A stretch of 64,000 nucleotides of DNA from Nevskia ramosa DSM 11499 (GTDB lineage Bacteria; Pseudomonadota; Gammaproteobacteria; Nevskiales; Nevskiaceae). Positions within the stretch are counted from its first letter, which is position 1. The number at the start of each line of letters is the position of its first letter. Shown here piece by piece: positions 25,529 to 33,145 of the stretch. The position numbers and the translations under genes are program-made. The notes under the pieces are model-generated. The model saw only the letters and a program-made list of their open reading frames with translations, was not told the DNA's origin and did not search any database. The stretch is from assembly GCF_000420645.1 (NCBI RefSeq), contig NZ_ATVI01000006.1:62001-126000 (forward strand), given 5' to 3'.

Positions 25529-25568
25529 GGGATCCGAGGCGTGTGGAATCGGATGCTAGCTTCGGGGG

Positions 25569-26807
25569 TCAGCGCGCCGAAAGCCAGTCCAGCAGACTTT
25601 GCCGTTCTTTAGCGGAACTGCGCTCGAAACGTCGACGGGCCGATGCCGCTTCACCGTCGTGCCAAAGCACGGCTTCTTCGATGCTGCGCGCCCGCCCATC
25701 ATGGAGCAGCGCATATGGCGGCCGTCGCACCGCGTAGCCCAGCCCCCATAGCGGCGCGGTGCGCCAGCGCGACCGCTGAATCTCGCCGGACACGCTGCGA
25801 TCGGCCAGTCCCGGGCCGAGATCATGACGACGCAGATCGGTATACGGCGCGATGCTGGACAGCCCTTCGATGCCGCTGACCGGCAGGTTGCTGCGATGGC
25901 AGCTTGCGCAGCCATGTCGCTCGAACAACGCGAGTCCGGCTTTCTCAAGCGGCCGTTCCAGCGGCGGCGATGCCGGCACCGCGAGCAGCCGTTGATAGGC
26001 CATGACGGCAGCCAGGAGCTCATTCGACACTTCCGGCTCGCCGCCAGATTCGGCCGCGCGGCAGAGGGCATCCGCTGCTCCGCAGTCATCCTGCGCAAGG
26101 TCTGCCGACGTCAGCCCCATGTCCTGCGCGAAAGCCTGACCGGTCTGCGCGGCGAGCGATGAAACATTGCCCTGCCAGCCGAAACGGCCAGCCGCACCGT
26201 CATCAGCTGCGGCTGGCACGGCATCGAGCAGGCCGCTGCCGAACAACGCCGGTGCCAGTCGCGGCTTGATGACCGTGTCGCTTCGTAGCGGCCCAAGCCG
26301 CAGCTCGTCGAAACGATAGGTCGGTACGCGCAAGGACCACGGCCGCCCGTCCGGGTAGCGGCCCGGCCGCTCGACGTGGCTCAGGCGGATCTGCGCCTCC
26401 GGCTGAAAGCCGTCGATCGCTGCGGTGTTCAGCACATGACCATAGGACGGATCGGCCGCCTTGCCGTCGGGACCGCTGAGCTGGACCACCATCGACACCG
26501 GAATGAGGCCAGGCTCGACAGCCGTACGGGCCCGCGCACCGTTGTTGTGGCAGGCATCGCAGCTTGCCGCGTTGAACACCGGCCCCAGCCCGTCGATCCG
26601 CTCGGCGCGCGCCGCACCGGCCGGACGCCAGCTGGTGTTGAACACGGTCAGACCCAGTTCGTGAAGCGCTTGCTCGGCGTCCGTCAGCGGGCGCCAGGTC
26701 GGCGGATCGCGGGGATCGTCGAACGGCCGCAGCACCTGCGCTGCTGATGCGGGAACTGCAGCGAGCGCCAGCAGCAACGCTAAACACCCCGAAAGACGCC
26801 GCATCAA
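25569..26807 (-). CDS. Di-heme oxidoreductase (DUF1111, MauG/peroxidase-like)
   Basis: The 412-residue product has a signal peptide (CLALLLALAAVPASAAQ) and two c-type heme-binding motifs, CDACH at 83-87 and CASCH at 300-304. It matches the DUF1111 thiol-oxidoreductase/di-heme peroxidase family (FNTSWRPAG, GLGPVFNAASC, and late GLGYAVRRPPYALLHDGRAR). These periplasmic proteins resemble cytochrome c peroxidase and MauG and are often next to iron- or copper-uptake genes. Here it follows a TonB-dependent receptor and a small secreted protein on the same strand, with 3 bases to the latter. It could therefore oxidise or release a metal or ligand brought in by the receptor. That role is inference. 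Confidence 0.9.
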   Translation of the reverse strand: MMRRLSGCLALLLALAAVPASAAQVLRPFDDPRDPPTWRPLTDAEQALHELGLTVFNTSWRPAGAARAERIDGLGPVFNAASCDACHNNGARARTAVEPGLIPVSMVVQLSGPDGKAADPSYGHVLNTAAIDGFQPEAQIRLSHVERPGRYPDGRPWSLRVPTYRFDELRLGPLRSDTVIKPRLAPALFGSGLLDAVPAAADDGAAGRFGWQGNVSSLAAQTGQAFAQDMGLTSADLAQDDCGAADALCRAAESGGEPEVSNELLAAVMAYQRLLAVPASPPLERPLEKAGLALFERHGCASCHRSNLPVSGIEGLSSIAPYTDLRRHDLGPGLADRSVSGEIQRSRWRTAPLWGLGYAVRRPPYALLHDGRARSIEEAVLWHDGEAASARRRFERSSAKERQSLLDWLSAR

Positions 26808-26810
26808 TCT

Positions 26811-27347
26811 TCAGGGCGTTGGTGGCACAGCCGTGATCGCGACTCTCACGTCCGCATCGGCAGCACCGCTGAACTGCAGCAACAGTTCGGTGTTCGCCGG
26901 CAATTGATAGAGCACGACCTTGCGTGGCGTTTCGCAACCGGGCGCGCCACCGAAATCGCTCGACGCGATCGCCTTGCCGCCGGCGATCACGTCGATCCAG
27001 ATCCCGCGGCTCAGCGAGACCCGATAAGGCCCCGCCGCACCGGACTTGAAGCGGACCAGCCCCGCCGACGCGCCATCGGCCAGCATCTTTTTGCCCGGTG
27101 CCGCCGCAAACACCACCTGTGGCTGTTCGGCGAGCGCCAATTGGTAAAGCTGGCCGATCTCGACCAGCGGCGCCGCCGCGGCCGAAGCACCGACTGCCAG
27201 CGTCTCCGCCTCACCCGCGAACAGCGCATGTTCGGCGGAGACGTTCCATTTGAAATCCATGCAGGGATCTCCGGCGAACGCCGATGACGCGAAGCTGCAG
27301 GCAAGCAGCAGGCTCAGGCAGGACAAGCGCATCGGTATGGTTTTCAT
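26811..27347 (-). CDS. Secreted protein of unknown function between TonB receptor and di-heme enzyme
   Basis: I start at the ATG of MKTIPMRLSCLSLLLACSFA (27347), 5 bases after the receptor's stop; a TTG three codons upstream would overlap that stop. The 178 residues begin with a signal peptide ending near ASSAFA. The mature part is beta-rich with CMDFKWNVSAEHALFAGEAE near its start, GPYRVSLSRGIWIDVIAGGK in the middle, and two cysteines (Cys near the mature N-terminus, Cys in GGAPGCETP) that might form a disulfide. I do not recognise a named family. Position alone suggests a periplasmic accessory or ligand-binding partner of the receptor/di-heme pair. Confidence 0.8.
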   Translation of the reverse strand: MKTIPMRLSCLSLLLACSFASSAFAGDPCMDFKWNVSAEHALFAGEAETLAVGASAAAAPLVEIGQLYQLALAEQPQVVFAAAPGKKMLADGASAGLVRFKSGAAGPYRVSLSRGIWIDVIAGGKAIASSDFGGAPGCETPRKVVLYQLPANTELLLQFSGAADADVRVAITAVPPTP

Positions 27348-27352
27348 GGCGT

Positions 27353-29401
27353 TCAATAGCGGTAATCGACCTGCGCCAGCCAGGTGCGGCCAGCCTCGAA
27401 GAAGCCTTCCTCGTAGGCGTACAGCTCGTCGAACAGATTACGCACGCCGAACTCGAAACCGAGTTTCGGTACCGGTTCGAGGCGGATGAAGCTGTTGACG
27501 ATGGTGAAATGCTCGGCGACACGGCTGCTGTCCGTGGTGCTGTAGCGCTTGGTCTCGTGCTGCAGATCGGCGCGCAGGCTGAGGATGCGCTGCGGCTGCC
27601 ATCTGGCGGCGAGGCGGTACTTCTGCTCGGGCGTGTTGATCGGGCGGATGTTGGGGCTGCTGCGATTGTCGCGATCCAGCAGGCTGGCCTGGGCATCGAA
27701 CTTCCATTGCGCCGTCGGCGCCCAGCCGAGCGCCAGCTCGCCGCCGCGGTTGCGCTGCTTGCCAACATTGCGCTGCTGGAAGCAGTTTGGATTCGGCGCC
27801 GTGCACAGGCCGCGGGCGACGGTGACGTTCTCGATTGCATCGTCGAGATCGGACTGGAAGAGCGCCGCGCGTAGTTCGACGCTGTTCCAGCGCTGGGTCC
27901 AGTCCAGTTCGTACTGCAGCGCCGCTTCCGGCCCCAGCGCGGGGTTCGGGATCGCAGCACCCAGCCGGAACGAAAAGCGATCCTTGATCGTCGGGAAACG
28001 GGTCTTGCGGCTGACGCCGGCAGTCAAGGTTCCGTTGTCTGTCGCCGTCCAATTGACGACCAGCTGGCCGTTGTGGGCATCGGCGCGGCTGGTGTCGAAC
28101 GGCACCAGCACGCCGTTGACTGCGTTGTCCGCTTCCTGGCCATCCTGCACGGTGTACGAGTAACCCGGCGTGACGGTCACGGTATCGGTCAGCCGGTAGA
28201 CGTGCTCGATCGCCACCGCATACGACAGATCCTCCGAGCGCTCGCTCGGCGAGTTGATGGCGTCGACCTCGCGATGGACATCCTGCTTCAGATGCAGCGC
28301 GATGCGGGTGGCATTGCGCGCATCCCAGCGCCATTCGAAATCGCCATTGCCGCCGATCGTGTAGTCGTCGTACTCGCTGCCCTTGAACGCATACGGGCGG
28401 CGGAACGTGGTGTAGGTCGCGTCGTCATACGAATCGAGCGCGTTCTTGAACTGGTCGTAATAGGCGCGCCAGCGCACGGTTGCCTGGCTACCCAGCTCAT
28501 TGCGCGCAGTGAAGTAGAAGCTCTGCTTGTCCCAATACGGCCAGCGCCAGAAACGAGCCTGCACGCCCGCAGCGCGGCCGGCATATGGCGGCACGTTCTT
28601 GTCGCCGTCCTGCCGGTAATAGCTCAGCGCATACTCGTCACCGCTGTCGGTGACATAGCCGAGCTTGGCGCTGACCACCAGATCGCGGCTGTCCGAATTG
28701 TTGCGGGTGCCGCCGTCCTCGTTGACAGTCGGCTTGAAGCTGTCGGGCAAGCTGTAGCCCTCGGCGTTGACGTAAGACGCGGTGGCATGGCCGTACCAGT
28801 TGCCTTGGATGCCGCCGATCGAGCCGACCACGCGCGTCTGTAGTGTGCCGTCGCTGTCGCCAGTTTCAGACGTGTAGCGCAGCGAGGTTTCGAACGGTTG
28901 CGTCGGCCGACGGCTGATCACGTTGATCGCGCCGCCCAGCACATTCGGCCCGTACAGCAGCGAAGCCAGGCCCTTGCTGACGACGATCTCGGAGACGTAG
29001 TCGACACCGAAGCGCGACAGATCGACATTGCCGTCGTACGGCACATAGACCGGCACGCCGTCGATGAACAAAGGCACTTGCCGACTGGAAAAGCCGCGCA
29101 CCGAAATCAGCCGCTCGCGGCGCTGGCCGACGTTCTGGATCGCCACACCGGGGAGCAGATCGAGCGCTGTAGAGAGATCGTCTCGGTGATATTCCCGCAG
29201 TGTCGTCGCATCGATCTTCTCGACCGTCGACGTCGCCAGCGGACGCTTGGCGATGACTTCGACGACACCCAGATCGAACACCGGCGTGGTTTCGGCCTTT
29301 TCTGCCGTTGCAGAAGCGGTTTCTTCGGCAACCGCCGCGGTGCCAAACACCAACGCAAGCGCAAGACCGGCCGTACCGAGCCGATGCAAAACTGAAAACA
29401 T
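27353..29401 (-). CDS. TonB-dependent outer-membrane receptor
   Basis: The 682-residue protein has a signal peptide (VLHRLGTAGLALALVFGTAA) and a TonB-box-like stretch (DLGVVEVIAKRP). A plug domain follows over about 50-165 (LREYHRDDLSTALDLLPGVA; RGFSSRQVPLFIDGVPVYVP; SLLYGPNVLGGAINVISRRP). Then comes a 22-strand barrel ending in the aromatic QVDYRY. It imports a chelate or other large solute using energy from TonB-ExbBD, none of which is in the window. It lies directly downstream of modE in the same orientation (85 bases). GGGGAA precedes the ATG, and a candidate ModE site covers 29432-29456. The ligand is unknown; molybdate or tungstate chelates are one possibility to test. Confidence 0.93.
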   Translation of the reverse strand: MFSVLHRLGTAGLALALVFGTAAVAEETASATAEKAETTPVFDLGVVEVIAKRPLATSTVEKIDATTLREYHRDDLSTALDLLPGVAIQNVGQRRERLISVRGFSSRQVPLFIDGVPVYVPYDGNVDLSRFGVDYVSEIVVSKGLASLLYGPNVLGGAINVISRRPTQPFETSLRYTSETGDSDGTLQTRVVGSIGGIQGNWYGHATASYVNAEGYSLPDSFKPTVNEDGGTRNNSDSRDLVVSAKLGYVTDSGDEYALSYYRQDGDKNVPPYAGRAAGVQARFWRWPYWDKQSFYFTARNELGSQATVRWRAYYDQFKNALDSYDDATYTTFRRPYAFKGSEYDDYTIGGNGDFEWRWDARNATRIALHLKQDVHREVDAINSPSERSEDLSYAVAIEHVYRLTDTVTVTPGYSYTVQDGQEADNAVNGVLVPFDTSRADAHNGQLVVNWTATDNGTLTAGVSRKTRFPTIKDRFSFRLGAAIPNPALGPEAALQYELDWTQRWNSVELRAALFQSDLDDAIENVTVARGLCTAPNPNCFQQRNVGKQRNRGGELALGWAPTAQWKFDAQASLLDRDNRSSPNIRPINTPEQKYRLAARWQPQRILSLRADLQHETKRYSTTDSSRVAEHFTIVNSFIRLEPVPKLGFEFGVRNLFDELYAYEEGFFEAGRTWLAQVDYRY

Positions 29402-29431
29402 GAAATTCCCCAGACGTTATTAGTATTTAAG

Positions 29432-29456
29432 CGTTTTAACTTTATAGCGAATAACG
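29432..29456. promoter_or_regulatory. Candidate ModE operator upstream of the TonB receptor
   Basis: A 25 bp AT-rich imperfect palindrome. Read on the minus strand its left half is CGTTATTCG and its right half is TTAAAACG, with CTATAAAG between. The outer CGTTAT/ATAACG type halves resemble the ModE consensus (CGTTATAT with inverted copy). A third CGTTAT lies at 29415-29420. The site lies between modE and the receptor, where the receptor promoter should be. Confidence 0.4.
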
Positions 29457-29486
29457 ACTGCGGGACAATATGTGACTGAAAGCCGG

Positions 29487-30278
29487 TCAGTCGAGCCGAA
29501 CGAGAATGACGCTGGAGGCGTTGAACAGCGCGATCGCCGGCTGGCCGCGGCGCAGGCCGAGCGCTTCGATGCTGTCTTCGGTGACGACGGCAGCGAGCGT
29601 CTGTCCGCCCGGCAGTTCGAGCACCACTTCGGCACTGACAGCGCCGCGCTTGATGCGGCGGATCACACCTTCGAGCCGGTTCGCCGCCGAGCAGGCCAGC
29701 GGCGTGGCAGTGACCGCAGCGAGCATGATCCACGGCGCCTTGATCAGCGCGGTCAGCGGCGTGCCGCGCTTGAGTTGCAGCAGCTTGGTGCTTTCGCGGG
29801 TGATTGTTGCGATCACCCGGCCGCCGCCACTCAGTTCGAGGCTGATCTGATCGTTGACCGCGCCGGTCTGGATTTCCACGACTCTTCCCGCCAGCTGATT
29901 GCGGGCGCTGCTGAGCATGGTCAGCCGGCCGAGCACCGGCAGATCGCGACTGGCGTTGGCGTGCTCGCGTTCGATGCGCGCGACCAGCTGGTTCTGCTCG
30001 GTGCGCAGCTTTTCGTACAGCGCCAGCAGCTCGTGACCGCGTTCGGTCAGCTGGGTGCCGCCGCCGCGTTTGCCACCCGCAACGCGATGGACCAGCGCTT
30101 CATCGGCGCCGTTGTTCAACGCATCGATCGCATCCCAGGCGCCCTTGTAGCTCATGCCCACCGCTTTCGCGGCCTGCAGGATCGAGCCGGTTGCAGCGAT
30201 TGCCTGCAGCAGCTCGAAACGTCGGCGACCAGACGGCGACGCACCCAGGGTCTGCAGCAGCAGGCTCGATGCGTTCAA
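29487..30278 (-). CDS. modE: ModE, molybdate-responsive transcriptional regulator
   Basis: The 263-residue protein has the ModE layout. The N-terminal winged helix-turn-helix covers about 15-110 (RRFELLQAIAATGSILQAAK, AVGMSYKGAWDAIDALNN, GGGTQLTERGHELL). It is followed by two TOBE/Mop domains (SSARNQLAGRVVEIQTGAVN; CSAANRLEGVIRRIKRGAVS) that bind molybdate or tungstate at the dimer interface. The start is a TTG whose bases overlap the TGA of the upstream SMP-30-like gene (TTGA), so translation is probably coupled. No modABC or molybdopterin gene is in the window. The nearest downstream gene is a TonB-dependent receptor, which makes that receptor the natural target. Confidence 0.92.
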   Translation of the reverse strand: MNASSLLLQTLGASPSGRRRFELLQAIAATGSILQAAKAVGMSYKGAWDAIDALNNGADEALVHRVAGGKRGGGTQLTERGHELLALYEKLRTEQNQLVARIEREHANASRDLPVLGRLTMLSSARNQLAGRVVEIQTGAVNDQISLELSGGGRVIATITRESTKLLQLKRGTPLTALIKAPWIMLAAVTATPLACSAANRLEGVIRRIKRGAVSAEVVLELPGGQTLAAVVTEDSIEALGLRRGQPAIALFNASSVILVRLD

Positions 30279-31360
30279 GGAACGATTGGCCCGGCGAGCG
30301 GCGATGCGGTGTCGTTGACGACCACCTTCAGCACCTGGAAATGATCTGGCAGCAGCAAGCCGGTGGCGAACGCGTGATTGGTGACCAGCGCATTGCCGAG
30401 GCCGTCGAAGGCCAGATTGGCTGGCGAATCGAACGGCGCCAGCGGCGTCAACAGTGGATTGCCGATGCGGGCCGATTCAGTGCCATTCGAGTTCAGGATC
30501 GAGATGCCGTTGGAGCCTGGCAACGCCAGCACCACATAGAGCTTGCCGCTGGCGCCGAAGGCGATGCCATCGGGGGCGCCCGCGTAGTAGCGGTGGAACT
30601 CGACCAGATCGGTCTTCTTCGGGCTGGCGACCAGCGGCAGGCTGTAGACATGGCCGAGGCCGAGCAGGTCCAGAGTCACGGTAAAGAAGATGCGCTTGCG
30701 GTTCGGCGACAGACGCAGACCGTTGACGCCGACATAGGCGGAGGCCAGCCGCGAATCCTGGAACCAGACCTGCGGCTGGCCGCCACCGGCCGGCACTTTC
30801 CAGATCGTTGCCTGCAGCGAGTCGGTGACGTACAGGTTGCCGGCGTCGTCGAAGGCCAGATCGTTCGGCAGCGCCGGCAGATTCACCGGCGTCGGCGAAC
30901 AGGGCTTGCCGCTGAGGATCGAGCAGGCGCGCAGGTTCGGATACGGCGGCGTGTAGTTGGCCTGCACTTCAGTGGCCAGATCGAAGCGCAGGGTGCCGAG
31001 TTGGTTGTTCAGCACGTACAGACGACCCGCGCCATCGAATGTCAGGCAGGAGTTGGCATGCTCGGCACCGAACACGGTTTCGCCCTCGGTCTCCAGGGTG
31101 CGCAGCAGTTTGCCGTTGGCGAGGTCGTACTCGAACACCCGCGATGGCTTGCCGTTGAGCACGGTGCCGAGCGTTGCCGGGCCGGCGACGTAAACGCGAG
31201 TGCCGCGAACCGCGATGCCTTCAGGAAAACCGTTCGGAATCGGCACCTGGGCGAATACCGAGACATCGCCGAACTTCGCGGCCTGCGCAGCAGGAATCGA
31301 GATCAGCGTGGCGGCGGCGAGGAAAACAACTTGGGCAATACGGGCGAGACGGATAGACAT
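30275..31360 (-). CDS. Secreted SMP-30/NHL-type beta-propeller protein
   Basis: The 361-residue protein has a signal peptide (RIAQVVFLAAATLISIPAAQ) and then repeated propeller blades: GFPEGIAVRGTRVYVAGPAT, PNDLAFDDAGNLYVTDSLQA, APDGIAFGASGKLYVVLALP and SPANLAFDGLGNALVTNHAF. This is the SMP-30/gluconolactonase/NHL-like pattern. The NDLAF and PDGIAF phrases supply Asn/Asp residues that in SMP-30 enzymes coordinate a divalent cation. It may be a periplasmic lactonase or a binding protein. Its stop overlaps the modE start by three bases (in TTGA), and GGGAG lies before its ATG, so it is the first gene of the modE-receptor block. Confidence 0.82.
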   Translation of the reverse strand: MSIRLARIAQVVFLAAATLISIPAAQAAKFGDVSVFAQVPIPNGFPEGIAVRGTRVYVAGPATLGTVLNGKPSRVFEYDLANGKLLRTLETEGETVFGAEHANSCLTFDGAGRLYVLNNQLGTLRFDLATEVQANYTPPYPNLRACSILSGKPCSPTPVNLPALPNDLAFDDAGNLYVTDSLQATIWKVPAGGGQPQVWFQDSRLASAYVGVNGLRLSPNRKRIFFTVTLDLLGLGHVYSLPLVASPKKTDLVEFHRYYAGAPDGIAFGASGKLYVVLALPGSNGISILNSNGTESARIGNPLLTPLAPFDSPANLAFDGLGNALVTNHAFATGLLLPDHFQVLKVVVNDTASPLAGPIVP

Positions 31361-31425
31361 GGCAAGGCTCCCTGGGCACCGGCGGTCATCGTGGCCGATC
31401 GAGTCGGCTTATCTGTTTCTATTGA

Positions 31426-31442
31426 TCCGGCAAAGAGCCGGA
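31426..31442 (-). terminator. Weak hairpin downstream of tetR-type gene
   Basis: TCCGGC-AAAGA-GCCGGA is a perfect 6 bp stem 45 bases beyond the TetR stop on the minus strand. There is no strong T-run, so it may only slow transcription. Confidence 0.3.
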
Positions 31443-31486
31443 CGCAGTAGTGTGCTCGCGCCGTGCGCCGGACAGAAGTCCTGCCT

Positions 31487-32119
31487 TCAAGCCTCGCCGT
31501 CGACCGGCCCGCCCGGTCGCGGCACCAGGGTCTTCAGCATCAGCTTGAAGTAGGCGCGGAAGTCTTCGTCGACCGGAAACTGTTCCGGTGTATCGCGGTG
31601 CACCTGCTGGTTGCCGATGAAGGTGGCGTAGGCGAACGTCGACCACAGCCGCGCATCGAGTTCGGACAGGCCCAGCGCCCGGTAGCACTGGTTCAGGTAA
31701 TTGAGCCGATTCGCCGACACCCGCTTGACCACTTCGCCTACCGCCGGATCGTCACTGGCCGCCGCCAGCGCCAGATACAGCCGGCCGGCCTTGTAGCTGG
31801 AATTGGCCTGCTTGAACAGACGGACGATGCGCTCGTAGGGATCGGTCATTTCCTCGACACCGGCACGGGCATCAATGGTTTCGTGTCGTTCCCAGAGCTT
31901 CAGCGCTTCGCGCAACAGCGCTTCGCGGCTCGGGAAATGCCAGTAGAAACTGCCCTTGGTGACACCGAGCCGGCGCGCCAGCGGCTCCACCGCCACGGCA
32001 TCGAGCCCGCCGGTGGCCAGCGCATCGAGCGCCGCCTCGGCCCAGGCTTCGACACTGAGACTGGACTTCACGGCATCGCTGCCGCGTGCGCCCGGCGATT
32101 TCTGATTCGACATCGGCAT
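31487..32119 (-). CDS. TetR-family transcriptional repressor
   Basis: A 210-residue protein with a TetR N-terminal helix-turn-helix at about 25-72 (AWAEAALDALATGGLDAVAV, then LARRLGVTKGSFYWHFPSRE). An all-helical ligand-binding domain follows (YERIVRLFKQANSSYKAGRL and on). Two ATGs six bases apart (32119 and 32113) could start it. It is divergent from the DUF4124 gene, with 190 bases between. A near-perfect palindrome at 32135-32152 sits 16 bases upstream of its start, where TetR repressors commonly autoregulate. The ligand and other targets are unknown. Confidence 0.9.
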   Translation of the reverse strand: MPMSNQKSPGARGSDAVKSSLSVEAWAEAALDALATGGLDAVAVEPLARRLGVTKGSFYWHFPSREALLREALKLWERHETIDARAGVEEMTDPYERIVRLFKQANSSYKAGRLYLALAAASDDPAVGEVVKRVSANRLNYLNQCYRALGLSELDARLWSTFAYATFIGNQQVHRDTPEQFPVDEDFRAYFKLMLKTLVPRPGGPVDGEA

Positions 32120-32134
32120 CTAAATTCGCTCATC

Positions 32135-32152
32135 CCGTACGTTGACGTATGG
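32135..32152. promoter_or_regulatory. Candidate TetR operator palindrome
   Basis: CCGTACGTTGACGTATGG: halves CCGTACG and CGTATGG are inverted repeats with one mismatch around TTGA. Further copies of a CCGTA-type half-site lie on the minus strand near 32161-32180. The position just upstream of the tetR-type start fits autoregulation. Confidence 0.5.
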
Positions 32153-32309
32153 AAACGACTGTACGGACCCCGGCATACGGGGGCAAGCCCCGGCCGGTTC
32201 AGCGTCTGTCCGTCGACACGACCAGCGCTGTTCCGGTGAATCGAGCCGTCCATCGAGCTATCTGGCGTCGCCGATTGTTGTGCCGTCAGCGCTTGCCTAG
32301 ACTCCGGCC

Positions 32310-32747
32310 ATGAATACGCTTCGAACGCTGCTGCTGACGCTGAGCCTGCCGATGACTGCCGCCGCGGCCCAGGTCTATGGCTGGGTCGACGCCAACGGAG
32401 TCAAGCAGTTTTCCCAGCAGGCGCCGGCGAAAGGTGTGCCGTTCAAGCGCATCGAGGTTGCCGAGCCCAGTGCCAATCCACCTCCGGCCTCCGGCAGCAA
32501 CGCCCCGAAGAGAACCGACTCACCCCTCGGCGGCGGGCCGAAGACGCGCGACGCCGGCCTGAAACTCAAGGCCGAAACCCTGGAGCGCTGTGCCAAGGCG
32601 CGCGAGCGGATCAGCTTCCTGGAAGAGAAAACCGCGCGCCGCCTGTTCAAGACCGGCCCGGATGGCCAGCCGGCGCGGTACACCGACGAAGACTTCAAGA
32701 CCGAGTTGGACCAGGCGCGCGACGTCGAAGCCGCCAACTGCACCTGA
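32310..32747 (+). CDS. DUF4124 domain periplasmic protein
   Basis: The 145-residue product has a signal peptide (TLRTLLLTLSLPMTAAAA) and then the short DUF4124 motif QVYGWVDANGVKQFSQQAPA. A Pro/Ser-rich linker and a helical charged C-terminal half follow (ERCAKARERISFLEEKTARR), with two cysteines (in ERCAK and at the end, ANCT) that could pair. DUF4124 proteins are common in gammaproteobacteria and have no settled role; several sit in the envelope. It stands alone, convergent with the PspC-domain gene 10 bases beyond its stop. Confidence 0.85.
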   Translation: MNTLRTLLLTLSLPMTAAAAQVYGWVDANGVKQFSQQAPAKGVPFKRIEVAEPSANPPPASGSNAPKRTDSPLGGGPKTRDAGLKLKAETLERCAKARERISFLEEKTARRLFKTGPDGQPARYTDEDFKTELDQARDVEAANCT

Positions 32748-32757
32748 AGCGCTGCGT

Positions 32758-33009
32758 TCAGCCGGAATGGCCGGAACCGCTGGCGCCCGGCTGAGGCGAG
32801 CCTCTCGATACGTTGAGCTGCCGCGGCATCACGAACCACAGGATCAGGTAGGCGAAGATTCCGGGGAACGCCACCGAGCAGACCGAGATCAGCACGTAAA
32901 GCACGCGCACCGAGGTCGGCGTCCAGCCCAGGAAATCGGCAATGCCGCCGCAGACGCCGGCAATCATCTTGTGCTCGTCGGAGCGCCAGAGGCGCGTGCT
33001 GTCGTTCAT
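32758..33009 (-). CDS. PspC-domain small membrane protein
   Basis: From MNDSTRLWRSDEHKMIAGVC (33009), the 83 residues show the PspC domain. RLWRSDEHKMIAGVCGGIAD is followed by FLGWTPTSVRVLYVLISVCS and one or two membrane helices ending in LILWFVMPRQ. A perfect AGGAGGG lies 10 bases before this ATG, which settles the start against the longer frame. PspC-type proteins sense or respond to inner-membrane stress in the phage-shock system; stand-alone copies such as this have no known partner. No pspA or pspB is near. Confidence 0.9.
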   Translation of the reverse strand: MNDSTRLWRSDEHKMIAGVCGGIADFLGWTPTSVRVLYVLISVCSVAFPGIFAYLILWFVMPRQLNVSRGSPQPGASGSGHSG

Positions 33010-33101
33010 GGTCAAAAGTCCCTCCTGATACCGGCTCTGCAAAGATTCCGGCGGATTCCCGGTTTTCAAGCGCAGCAACCGCGCCTGAATCACGCCCACA
33101 A

Positions 33102-33126
33102 AAAAGCCCGGCAATGCCGGGCTTTT
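33102..33126 (-). terminator. Intrinsic terminator of the FKBP gene
   Basis: AAAAGCCCGGC-AAT-GCCGGGCTTTT forms a 7 bp GC stem extended by A-T pairs. On the minus strand it is followed by a T-run. It starts 20 bases after the FKBP stop codon. Confidence 0.9.
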
Positions 33127-33145
33127 CTGCAGCAGCTTCGAAGAA

